A stretch of DNA of 34,099 nt from NCBI RefSeq assembly GCF_019890725.1, contig NZ_JAINZZ010000074.1, positions 1-34,099 on the forward strand, given 5' to 3'. The translations under genes were made by a program, and so were the position numbers. Shown here one piece after another: positions 7,788-14,576 of the stretch (position 1 is its first letter; each line of letters opens with the position of its first letter). Source of the DNA: Actinacidiphila acidipaludis (GTDB lineage Bacteria; Actinomycetota; Actinomycetes; Streptomycetales; Streptomycetaceae). The notes beneath the pieces were generated by a model. That model saw nothing but the letters and a program-made list of their open reading frames with translations, searched no databases and was not told the origin of the DNA.

Positions 7788-7826
7788 ATGAGTTGCACTC
7801 GGACACGTGAGGTGACTGCGGGCTAG
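7788..7826 (+). CDS. Possible 12-aa leader or micro-peptide ORF
   Basis: MSCTRTREVTAG followed by TAG. A strong ribosome site GGGAGGTGG (7771-7779) ends 8 nt before the ATG, and the promoter at 7727-7755 is placed to transcribe it. An overlapping alternative ATG at 7766 would give MKGGGLKHELHSDT, but that has no ribosome site. The peptide matches nothing I know. It is followed by several inverted repeats (7876-8009), so it could be a leader ORF in a cis-regulatory RNA. It could equally be a chance ORF in a small RNA, or nothing. Confidence 0.3.
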   Translation: MSCTRTREVTAG

Positions 7827-7875
7827 CTCCGCGCGCCCGGCGTGCGCGTTGCGCGCCAATCCCACGCAGTTCACC

Positions 7876-7949
7876 CGACCCGCGGGCTCGTCGGATTTGT
7901 CCGGCCGGTGCCCGGAGCCACCCGGCTCCGGGGAGCAGCCCGCGGGTCG
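7876..7949 (+). other. Nested inverted repeats, possible structured RNA
   Basis: CGACCCGCGGGCT (7876-7888) and AGCCCGCGGGTCG (7937-7949) form a perfect 13-bp outer stem. Inside it, CCCGGAGCC (7911-7919) and GGCTCCGGG (7924-7932) form a perfect 9-bp hairpin with a 4-nt loop. The right outer arm overlaps the left arm of the next hairpin (7943-7970), so the two structures cannot form together. The gap 7672-8023 holds no conventional gene. Confidence 0.55.
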
Positions 7950-7970
7950 TTCCTTTTCCGGAACGACCCG
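7943..7970. terminator. Hairpin downstream of pdxH
   Basis: CGGGTCGTTCC (7943-7953) pairs perfectly over 11 bp with GGAACGACCCG (7960-7970), loop 6 nt. It is about 55 bp past the pdxH stop on the minus strand and would end that transcript; it may also act on the plus-strand transcript from 7762. Confidence 0.55.
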
Positions 7971-8009
7971 GATGGTGGGGAACGACCCGCTCTTCTCCGG
8001 AACGACCCG
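7960..8009. repeat. Three copies of GGAACGACCCG
   Basis: Perfect 11-nt copies at 7960-7970, 7979-7989 and 7999-8009, just after the pdxH stop on the minus strand. Copies two and three share a longer 17-nt match (7979-7995 and 7999-8015). All three are complementary to the single arm at 7943-7953, so three alternative hairpins are possible. Confidence 0.85.
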
Positions 8010-8023
8010 CTCTTCCGGATCCC

Positions 8024-8710
8024 TCAGGGCGCGAGCCGCTCGACCGTCCAGGTCCCGGCCTCCGCGCGGACGTACTTCAGCCGGTCGTGCAGCCGGTTCT
8101 CACGTCCCTGCCAGAACTCCACGCTGCTCGGCTCGACCCGGAACCCGCCCCAGTTCGGCGGCACCGGCACCTGGGTGCCGTCCGGCCAGCGCGCCTCGAC
8201 CTCCGCGTACCGCTCCTCCAGCGCCTCACGGGACGCGACGACGCTCGACTGCTCGCTCGACCAGGCGCCGAGCTGTGAGCCGTGCGGACGGCTGTGGAAG
8301 TACGCCGCGGTCTCCTCCTCCGAGACGCGGTGCGCGCGGCCGGAGACGATCACCTGGCGGGCGACGGGGTGCCAGGGGAACAGCAGCGAGATGTGGGGGT
8401 TGGCGGCCAGTTCCCGGCCCTTGCGCGAGCCGTAATTGCTGAAGAACACGAAACCGCGCTGGTCGTAGCCCTTCAGCAGCACGGTGCGCGAGCTGGGGAC
8501 CCCGTCGGCGCCGACGGTCGAGACCACCATGGCGTTCGGCTCGGTGAGGGCGCCGCTGCCCGTGGCCCGGACCGCGTCCGCGAACCAGCGGGCGAACTGG
8601 TCGTACGGATCGCCGGCCAGATCGGCCTCGGTGAGGCCGGCCGCGCGGTACTGCTTCCGCATCGCCGCCGGGTCGTCTTCGCGCACCTCTTGTGGTTCTC
8701 GCACGCGCAC
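8024..8710 (-). CDS. pdxH: Pyridoxamine/pyridoxine 5'-phosphate oxidase
   Basis: FMN enzyme that oxidises PMP or PNP to pyridoxal 5'-phosphate with O2, the last step of PLP synthesis and salvage. At 228 residues it has the family length. Visible landmarks: MRKQY (17-21); the FMN-binding stretch SRTVLLKGYDQRGFVFFSNY (74-93); RQVIVSGRAHRVS (118-130); SRPHGSQLGAWSS (140-152); and the C-terminal WQGRENRLHDR that binds PLP and FMN phosphate. The GTG at 8710 is used as start; an internal ATG at 8662 (MRKQY) would still leave the whole fold, and neither has a strong ribosome site. It is divergent from citrate synthase across 225 bp. PLP is the cofactor of SerC, encoded 5 kb away, though that is not an operon link. 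Confidence 0.93.
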   Translation of the reverse strand: MRVREPQEVREDDPAAMRKQYRAAGLTEADLAGDPYDQFARWFADAVRATGSGALTEPNAMVVSTVGADGVPSSRTVLLKGYDQRGFVFFSNYGSRKGRELAANPHISLLFPWHPVARQVIVSGRAHRVSEEETAAYFHSRPHGSQLGAWSSEQSSVVASREALEERYAEVEARWPDGTQVPVPPNWGGFRVEPSSVEFWQGRENRLHDRLKYVRAEAGTWTVERLAP

Positions 8711-8798
8711 ATCTTGCAGGAAGGCGCCTCCACGCCGCGCCCGCGCCCGGGGATGTGCGGGATCTCACCCTTACTGTCATGTTCACTCGCCGAGACAA

Positions 8799-8804
8799 TT
8801 GACG
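8799..8804 (+). promoter_or_regulatory. Possible -35 element of the citrate synthase promoter
   Basis: TTGACG lies about 130 bp before the citrate synthase start in the divergent pdxH/citrate synthase region (8711-8935). No convincing -10 follows at 17-18 nt, so this is weak. The rest of the region holds no ORF or repeat I can support. Confidence 0.25.
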
Positions 8805-8935
8805 GTCCGGCCCGTCCCTCGTCATGGGGAGCGACCGCCGTTTGGGCGGCCCAGGACCGGAGACAACCCACCACAGGGATCGTCGGCGGCCGCCCCGAGG
8901 CCGCCGAGATCGAGATCGCCCAGAGGAGCCGCCTC

Positions 8936-10036
8936 ATGTCCGACTTCGTGCCGGGACTCGAAGGAGTCGTCGCGTTCGAGACCGAGATCGCCGAGCCGGA
9001 CAAGGAGGGTGGTGCGCTTCGGTACCGCGGGGTCGACATCGAGGAGCTCGCCGGGAAGGTGAGCTTCGGGAACGTCTGGGGCTTGCTGGTCGACGGGAAG
9101 TTCAACCCGGGCCTGCCGCCCGCGGAGCCCTTCCCGATCCCCGTGCACTCCGGCGACATCCGTGTGGACGTCCAGTCCGCGCTGGCCATGCTCGCGCCGG
9201 TGTGGGGCCTCAAACCGCTGCTGGACATCGACGAGGCCGAGGCCCGCGACAACCTCGCCCGGGCGGCTGTCATGGCACTGTCGTACGTCGCCCAGTCCGC
9301 CCGCGGCCAGGGGCGTCCCATGGTGCCGCAGAGCGAGATCGACAAGGCGCAGACGATCACCGAGCGGTTCATGATCCGCTGGCGCGGCGAGCCCGACCCC
9401 AAGCACGTCGCGGCCGTCGACGCCTACTGGACGTCGGCCGCCGAGCACGGCATGAACGCCTCTACGTTCACCGCCCGTGTCATCGCCTCGACCGGTGCGG
9501 ACGTGGCGGCGGCCCTGTCCGGCGCGGTCGGCGCGATGTCCGGCCCGCTGCACGGCGGCGCCCCCTCGCGCGTCCTCGGGATGATCGAGGAGATCGAGCG
9601 CACGGGCGACGCCGAGGGCTACGTGAAGAAGGCGCTGGACCGCGGCGAGCGCCTGATGGGCTTCGGGCACCGCGTCTACCGGGCCGAGGATCCGCGCGCC
9701 CGCGTCCTGCGCCGCACCGCGCGCGAGCTGGGCGCCCCGCGCTTCGAGGTGGCGGAGGCCCTGGAGAAGGCCGCGCTGGCCGAGCTGCACGCCCGGCGCC
9801 CCGACCGTGTGCTGGCCACGAACGTCGAGTTCTGGGCCGCGATCATGCTGGACTTCGCCGAGGTGCCGGCGCACATGTTCACCTCGATGTTCACCTGCGC
9901 GCGCACGGCCGGCTGGTCGGCCCACATCCTGGAGCAGAAGCGCACCGGCCGCCTGGTCCGCCCGTCCGCGAGGTACGTCGGCCCGGGCACGCGCAGCCCC
10001 CACGACGTCGAGGGCTACGACGGGATCGCCCGCTGA
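8936..10036 (+). CDS. Citrate synthase family protein (type 2, actinobacterial paralogue)
   Basis: Predicted to condense acetyl-CoA with oxaloacetate, or a related 2-oxoacid such as propionyl-CoA chemistry. The product has 366 residues, the short bacterial form. The ATG at 8936 follows AGAGGAG by 8 nt; the frame stays open far upstream but only this start has a ribosome site. Family landmarks are present: RYRGVDIEELAG (29-40), HGMNASTFTARV (His171), MSGPLHGGAPSRVL (catalytic-type His206), and FGHRVYRAEDPRARVL (His245). The usual catalytic Asp in the NVDF motif is replaced: here it is ATNVEFW with Glu298. The S. coelicolor housekeeping citrate synthase is, from memory, encoded elsewhere (citA), so this is likely a paralogue of lower or different activity. 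A terminator hairpin follows. Confidence 0.9.
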   Translation: MSDFVPGLEGVVAFETEIAEPDKEGGALRYRGVDIEELAGKVSFGNVWGLLVDGKFNPGLPPAEPFPIPVHSGDIRVDVQSALAMLAPVWGLKPLLDIDEAEARDNLARAAVMALSYVAQSARGQGRPMVPQSEIDKAQTITERFMIRWRGEPDPKHVAAVDAYWTSAAEHGMNASTFTARVIASTGADVAAALSGAVGAMSGPLHGGAPSRVLGMIEEIERTGDAEGYVKKALDRGERLMGFGHRVYRAEDPRARVLRRTARELGAPRFEVAEALEKAALAELHARRPDRVLATNVEFWAAIMLDFAEVPAHMFTSMFTCARTAGWSAHILEQKRTGRLVRPSARYVGPGTRSPHDVEGYDGIAR

Positions 10037-10059
10037 TCCAGACACGCGGCTGATGTGAC

Positions 10060-10085
10060 GGTGGGGCCCGGTAAGGGGCCCCACC
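10060..10085 (+). terminator. Terminator after citrate synthase
   Basis: GGTGGGGCCC (10060-10069) and GGGCCCCACC (10076-10085) form a perfect 10-bp stem with a 6-nt loop, 24 bp after the stop codon. A short T-containing stretch follows. It lies between two convergent genes and could also act on the minus strand. Confidence 0.7.
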
Positions 10086-10125
10086 TTGCGTTGCGGTCCT
10101 TACCCGGAGGCCGCGACCTCGCCAG

Positions 10126-10178
10126 TGGCCGGGTTCTCGCCCGTGGCCGGGCCGGTGGTCATGGCCGGGTTCTCGCCC
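10126..10178. repeat. Direct repeat of TGGCCGGGTTCTCGCCC
   Basis: Perfect 17-nt copies at 10126-10142 and 10162-10178, with partial GGCCGGG and CCGGGTTCTC copies between and after them (to about 10210). This lies immediately past the stop of the minus-strand dehydrogenase and is non-coding. Confidence 0.75.
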
Positions 10179-10208
10179 CTGGCCGGGTCCATGCCCGCGA
10201 CCGGGTTC

Positions 10209-13097
10209 TCACGCGTGCCCGGACTGTGCGGCGTCCGCGTCCAGTCCGTCGGCGAGGACTTCGGCGAGGTGACGGGCCCGCACGCCGCCGAGCTGGGCGA
10301 GTTGGGTGCGGCAGGAGAAACCGTCCGCCAGGACGGCCGCGCCGGGATGGGCGGCGCGTACGGCCGGGAGCAGTGCCTCCTCCGCGCAGGCCGCCGAGAC
10401 CTCGAAGTGCCCGGCTTCGAAGCCGAAGTTGCCCGCGAGCCCGCAGCATCCGCCGGTCAGTTCCCCGGAGAGCCCGGCGCGTTCGCGCAGACGGCGGTCG
10501 GCGGCGTCGCCGAGCACGGCGTGCTGGTGGCAATGGGTCTGGCCGACGACCGGACGGTCCAGCCGCGGCGGTTCCCAGTCGGGCGCGAACTCCTCCAGGG
10601 CTTCGGCGAACGTCCGCACGGCGGCGGCGAGCCGGGCGGCCCGCGGGTCGCCGGGGCCGAGCAGCTCGGGGAGGTCCGCGCGCAGGGCCGCGGCGCAGCT
10701 GGGTTCGAGGACGACAAGCGGGAGTCCGGCGTCGAGCAGCGGCGCGAGCCGGTCGAGGGTGCGCCGCATGACGGCCTTGGCACGGGTGAGTTGGCCGGTG
10801 GACACCCAGGTCAGACCGCAGCAGACGGCCTGCGGAGGGGTCGTGACGCGCAGACCCGCGGCCTCCAGCACGCGGACGGCGGCGCGGCCGGCGGCGGGTG
10901 AGAGGTGGTCGGTGAACGTGTCGGGCCAGAGGACGACGGTCGGCCGGGAGCCGGGTCGGCTGTCGGGCCGGCTGTCGGGCAAAGGCCCCTCGTTCGTGGG
11001 CCGGCTGTCCCACCATCGAGTGAATGTCTCGGACGGCAGTTCGGGAAGTTCGCGCTCCAGAGCGAGTCCACCCAGTCGTTTCATCAACCAGGCGATTGAC
11101 CGAGTTCTGCCAAGCCTGTTGAGCACTCCGGCGACGGGTGCCGCGACCCGCAGCCACACCGGGAGCCAGCCCATCGCGTAGTGCGCCCGGGGCCGCAGCC
11201 GGCGCCGGTAGTGGTGGTGCAGGAACTCGGCCTTGTACGTGGCCATGTCCACTCCGACCGGGCAGTCGGAGCGGCAGCCCTTGCAGGAAAGGCACAGGTC
11301 GAGGGCGTCGCGGACCTCGGTGGACCGCCAGCCGTCCCGGACGATCTGCCCGGCGAGCATCTCGTGCAGCAGCCGGGCGCGGCCGCGCGTGGAGTGCCGC
11401 TCCTCGCCCGTGACGCGGAACGACGGGCACATCACGCTCGACCCACCGGTGTGGGCCGCCGTCGTGCGGCACTTGGCGACCCCGACGCACCGCCTGATCG
11501 CGGCGGGAAAGTCCCCCGCGTCATCCGGATAGGTGAATTCGACGTCGACGGCCCGGGACTTCGGAGCGGGAAGCACGGCGAAGCGCAGATTGCTATCAAT
11601 GGCCTCGGGACGCACGAGCATCCCCGGATTCATTCCGCGGTCGGGATCCCAGAGTTCCTTGAAATCTGAAAAGAGTGTGATCATCTCCGGGCCGTACATC
11701 TTCGGCAGCATTTCGGCGCGCGCCTGCCCGTCGCCGTGTTCGCCGGAGAGCGAGCCGCCGTGCGACACGACGAGGTCGGCGGCGGCTTCGGAGAAGCGGC
11801 GGAAGCGCGCGATGCCGGCCTGGTCGAGGAGGTCGAAGTCGATGCGCACATGGACGCATCCGTCGCCGAAGTGGCCGTAGGGCGCGCCGCGCAGCCCGTG
11901 AGCGGCCAGCAGTGCCCGGAAATCCCGCAGGTAGGCGCCCAGTCGGGCGGGAGGGACCGCGCAGTCCTCCCAGCCCGGCCATGCCTCGCTGCCGTCGGGC
12001 ATGCGGGTGGCGGTTCCGGCCGCGTCCTCCCGGATCCGCCACAGGGCGCGCTGCGGCGCGGGGTCGGCGACGACGGCGTGACCGGTCACGCCGTCGGCCG
12101 CCGCACGGTGCAACTGACCGGCGCGGGCGCGCGCGTGGCCGGGGTCGTCCCCGCCGACCTCGACGAACAGCCAGGCTCCGCCGGGCGGCAGCGACCCGGC
12201 CGCGTCGCCCACCAGGTCGGCGGCCATTCCCTCGACGGTCAACGGGCCGTGCGGAAGCAGCAGATGGGCGGCCTCCGCGGCAGCCGCCTCGTCGCGGTAA
12301 CCGAGGACGACGAGCACGCGCGCGGCAGGCGCGGGGACCAGGCGCACCGTCGCCTCGGTGAGGACCCCCAGCGTGCCCTCGCTGCCGGCGAAGGCGCGCA
12401 CGGCGTCACGGCCCCGCTCGGGCAGCAGGCTGTCGAGGGCGTATCCGGAGATCCGGCGCGGGAGCCGGGGAAAGCCGGTGCGCAGCAGGGCCAGATGCCC
12501 GTCGGCCAGGGCGCGCAGTCCCTCGCGCAGCCTCGGCACGGCCTCCCCGGGCAGGCCCCCGTGCAGCAGGACCCGCTCGCCGCGGTAGGTGAGGACGTCC
12601 AGGGACCGGACGTTGTCGGCGGTGGTCCCCCACGCCACGGAGTGCGATCCGCAGGCGTTGTTGCCGATCATCCCGCCCAGGGTGCAGCGGCTGTGCGTGG
12701 ACGGGTCGGGGCCGAAGGTCAGCCCGTACGGGGCGACGGCCGCCCGCAGGTCGTCGAGCACGACTCCCGGCTGGACGCGGGCGGTCCTGGCCTCGGGGTC
12801 CACGTCAAGGACGGCGTTCATGGAGCGGGTGAAATCCAGGACGATCCCGGAGCCGCTGGCCTGGCCGGCGATGGAGGTCCCTCCCCCGCGCGGCACCACC
12901 GGCTGTCCGTACGCACGGCACACCGCCAGCGCGGCGGCCACGTCGTCGGCGTCGGCGGGGGCGACGACTCCCACCGGAACGCGACGGTAGTTGGAGGCGT
13001 CCATCGTCACGAGAGCCCGCGATCCGGCGTCGAAGGCGACCGTGCCCCGGACCGCGGAACGCAGCGACTCTTCCAGCTCTGCGAGTTCGACCGTCAT
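10209..13097 (-). CDS. FAD-linked oxidase / Fe-S dehydrogenase fusion (YdiJ/D-2-hydroxyacid type)
   Basis: A 962-residue fusion of a GlcD-like flavoprotein and a GlcF/GlpC-like iron-sulfur protein. It probably oxidises a D-2-hydroxyacid (D-lactate, glycolate or D-2-hydroxyglutarate) and passes electrons to the quinone pool or another acceptor. Domains: PCMH-type FAD-binding domain (about 40-180) with PRGGGTSIAGQA (69-80) and a THSRCTLGGMIGNNACGSHS segment; FAD-oxidase C-terminal domain (about 200-490); Fe-S domain with Cys537 and Cys543, a downstream MCP, and the classical CLSCKGCRSDCP (Cys602, 605, 608, 612); then two CCG cluster-binding motifs (near 757 and 882). A linker near residue 704 contains tandem DSRP-type repeats. 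Start ATG at 13097; no strong ribosome site. It faces serC across 180 bp. Domain order matches E. coli YdiJ; the exact substrate is inference. Confidence 0.9.
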   Translation of the reverse strand: MTVELAELEESLRSAVRGTVAFDAGSRALVTMDASNYRRVPVGVVAPADADDVAAALAVCRAYGQPVVPRGGGTSIAGQASGSGIVLDFTRSMNAVLDVDPEARTARVQPGVVLDDLRAAVAPYGLTFGPDPSTHSRCTLGGMIGNNACGSHSVAWGTTADNVRSLDVLTYRGERVLLHGGLPGEAVPRLREGLRALADGHLALLRTGFPRLPRRISGYALDSLLPERGRDAVRAFAGSEGTLGVLTEATVRLVPAPAARVLVVLGYRDEAAAAEAAHLLLPHGPLTVEGMAADLVGDAAGSLPPGGAWLFVEVGGDDPGHARARAGQLHRAAADGVTGHAVVADPAPQRALWRIREDAAGTATRMPDGSEAWPGWEDCAVPPARLGAYLRDFRALLAAHGLRGAPYGHFGDGCVHVRIDFDLLDQAGIARFRRFSEAAADLVVSHGGSLSGEHGDGQARAEMLPKMYGPEMITLFSDFKELWDPDRGMNPGMLVRPEAIDSNLRFAVLPAPKSRAVDVEFTYPDDAGDFPAAIRRCVGVAKCRTTAAHTGGSSVMCPSFRVTGEERHSTRGRARLLHEMLAGQIVRDGWRSTEVRDALDLCLSCKGCRSDCPVGVDMATYKAEFLHHHYRRRLRPRAHYAMGWLPVWLRVAAPVAGVLNRLGRTRSIAWLMKRLGGLALERELPELPSETFTRWWDSRPTNEGPLPDSRPDSRPGSRPTVVLWPDTFTDHLSPAAGRAAVRVLEAAGLRVTTPPQAVCCGLTWVSTGQLTRAKAVMRRTLDRLAPLLDAGLPLVVLEPSCAAALRADLPELLGPGDPRAARLAAAVRTFAEALEEFAPDWEPPRLDRPVVGQTHCHQHAVLGDAADRRLRERAGLSGELTGGCCGLAGNFGFEAGHFEVSAACAEEALLPAVRAAHPGAAVLADGFSCRTQLAQLGGVRARHLAEVLADGLDADAAQSGHA

Positions 13098-13151
13098 GTG
13101 CCCAGCTTGCCCCGGCCGCCGTGCCGGCGATCATGCCGACTCCGCCACCGC

Positions 13152-13175
13152 GGGATTCCACCGGACCGGAATCCC
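13152..13175. promoter_or_regulatory. Inverted repeat in the dehydrogenase/serC divergent region
   Basis: GGGATTCC (13152-13159) and GGAATCCC (13168-13175), an 8-bp dyad with an 8-nt spacer, lies 54 bp upstream of the dehydrogenase start and about 100 bp before serC. It is placed like an operator for either gene. No known regulator consensus recognised. Confidence 0.35.
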
Positions 13176-13265
13176 CCGCCATTCAGCCCGCGGCCCCGTC
13201 AACAGGGCCCTCTGCCTGGGCGTCTCATCCGATGGAACGCCGTCCGAATCCGGCCGGATACGCAT

Positions 13266-13271
13266 TACGCT
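13266..13271 (+). promoter_or_regulatory. -10 element for serC, leaderless geometry
   Basis: TACGCT (TANNNT) ends 6 nt before the serC GTG at 13278. There is no Shine-Dalgarno sequence, so the mRNA probably starts at the GTG. No clear -35 is visible. Confidence 0.5.
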
Positions 13272-13277
13272 GCGGGC

Positions 13278-14396
13278 GTGGCCGATATCCAGATTCCCGC
13301 TGACATCAAGCCCGCCGATGGACGATTCGGATCGGGCCCCTCCAAGGTGCGGACTCAGGCGCTCGACGCCCTGGCCGCCACGGGTACGTCTCTGCTCGGC
13401 ACCTCCCACCGCCAGGCTCCGGTCAAGAACCTGGTGGGACAGGTCCGCGAGGGCGTCCGCCGGCTGTTCTCCCTGCCCGATGGCTACGAGGTGGTGCTCG
13501 GCAACGGCGGTTCCACCGCGTTCTGGGACATCGCCACGCACGGCCTGATCCGCGAGAAGTCGCAGCACCTGTCCTTCGGTGAGTTCTCCTCGAAGTTCGC
13601 CAAGGCCGCACAGCTCGCGCCGTGGCTGGCGGACCCGACGATCGTGAAGTCGGAGCCGGGCACCCACCCGGAGCCGGTCGCCGAGGCGGGCGTGGACGTC
13701 TACGCGTTCACCCACAACGAGACGTCCACGGGTGTGGCCGCGCCGCTCCGCCGGGTCGCGGGCGCGGACGAGGGCGCTCTGGTGCTGGTCGACGCCACCT
13801 CCGGCGCGGGCGGCCTGCCGGTCGACATCACCGAGACCGACGTGTACTACTTCGCGCCGCAGAAGTCCTTCGCGGCCGACGGCGGTCTGTGGCTGGCGGC
13901 GTTCTCCCCCGCCGCGCTGGAGCGCGCCGCGCAGATCGCCGCGTCCGGCCGCCACATCCCGGCGTTCTTCGACCTGCCGACGGCGATCGACAACTCGCAG
14001 AAGAACCAGACCTACAACACCCCGGCGCTGACCACGCTGTTCCTGCTCAACCAGCAGCTGGAGTGGATCAACGGCCAGGGCGGTCTGGACTGGGCGGTCA
14101 AGCGCACCGCCGACTCCTCGTCGCGGCTGTACGGCTGGGCGGAGAAGTCCTCCTACGCGCAGCCGTTCGTGGCGGACTCCGCGAAGCGGTCCCAGGTCGT
14201 CGGCACGATCGACTTCGAGGACGGCGTCGACGCCGCCGCGGTGGCCAAGGTGCTGCGGGCCAACGGCATCGTGGACACCGAGCCGTACCGCAAGCTGGGC
14301 CGCAACCAGCTGCGAGTGGCGATGTTCCCGGCCGTCGAGCCGGACGACGTCGAGGCGCTGACGGCGTCCATCGACTATGTGATCGGCCAGCTCTGA
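13278..14396 (+). CDS. serC: Phosphoserine aminotransferase (actinobacterial type)
   Basis: PLP enzyme of the serine pathway: transaminates 3-phosphohydroxypyruvate with glutamate to O-phosphoserine. The protein has 372 residues, typical of the actinobacterial SerC branch. Landmarks: DGRFGSGPSKVR (14-25), LGTSHRQAPVK (40-50), VLGNGGSTAFWD (73-84), the PLP-ring Asp in VDATSGAGGLPVD (171-183), and Schiff-base Lys196 in YFAPQKSFAADGG. The start is the GTG at 13278 (MADIQIPADIKP); the frame is open for about 1.5 kb upstream, but that part is antisense to the dehydrogenase gene and not coding. No ribosome site; a TANNNT element 6 nt upstream suggests a leaderless message. Followed by a terminator. 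Single-gene unit. Confidence 0.95.
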   Translation: MADIQIPADIKPADGRFGSGPSKVRTQALDALAATGTSLLGTSHRQAPVKNLVGQVREGVRRLFSLPDGYEVVLGNGGSTAFWDIATHGLIREKSQHLSFGEFSSKFAKAAQLAPWLADPTIVKSEPGTHPEPVAEAGVDVYAFTHNETSTGVAAPLRRVAGADEGALVLVDATSGAGGLPVDITETDVYYFAPQKSFAADGGLWLAAFSPAALERAAQIAASGRHIPAFFDLPTAIDNSQKNQTYNTPALTTLFLLNQQLEWINGQGGLDWAVKRTADSSSRLYGWAEKSSYAQPFVADSAKRSQVVGTIDFEDGVDAAAVAKVLRANGIVDTEPYRKLGRNQLRVAMFPAVEPDDVEALTASIDYVIGQL

Positions 14397-14411
14397 CGCT
14401 CGGATCCGAGG

Positions 14412-14446
14412 CGTGGGGGCGGGTGCCCGAAGGTCCCGCTCCCACG
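14412..14446 (+). terminator. Terminator after serC
   Basis: CGTGGGGGCGGG (14412-14423) pairs with CCCGCTCCCACG (14435-14446), 12 bp including one G-U wobble, loop 11 nt, beginning 16 bp after the serC stop. Confidence 0.7.
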
Positions 14447-14576
14447 TCGTTCACAGACCGGCGAGGCGTCGGCTGAGGTCTGCTCTACTGAGCCGAGCCC
14501 TCCCGCGCGCCTCGCCCCTCACCCCGCCCGCGGGCGACCGCGGGCTCCTACCGGGCCGCCCGCAGGATCACCGCGA

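Noticed and set aside
7960..8009. CRISPR-like spaced repeats
   Set aside because: Only three 11-nt copies with 8-9-nt spacers, too short for CRISPR, and no cas genes nearby.
8282..8935. Upstream extension of the citrate synthase frame
   Set aside because: It overlaps pdxH antisense and has no family resemblance; a good ribosome site marks the ATG at 8936.
11736..13277. Long upstream extension of the serC frame
   Set aside because: This part is antisense to the dehydrogenase gene, and SerC homology begins exactly at the GTG at 13278.
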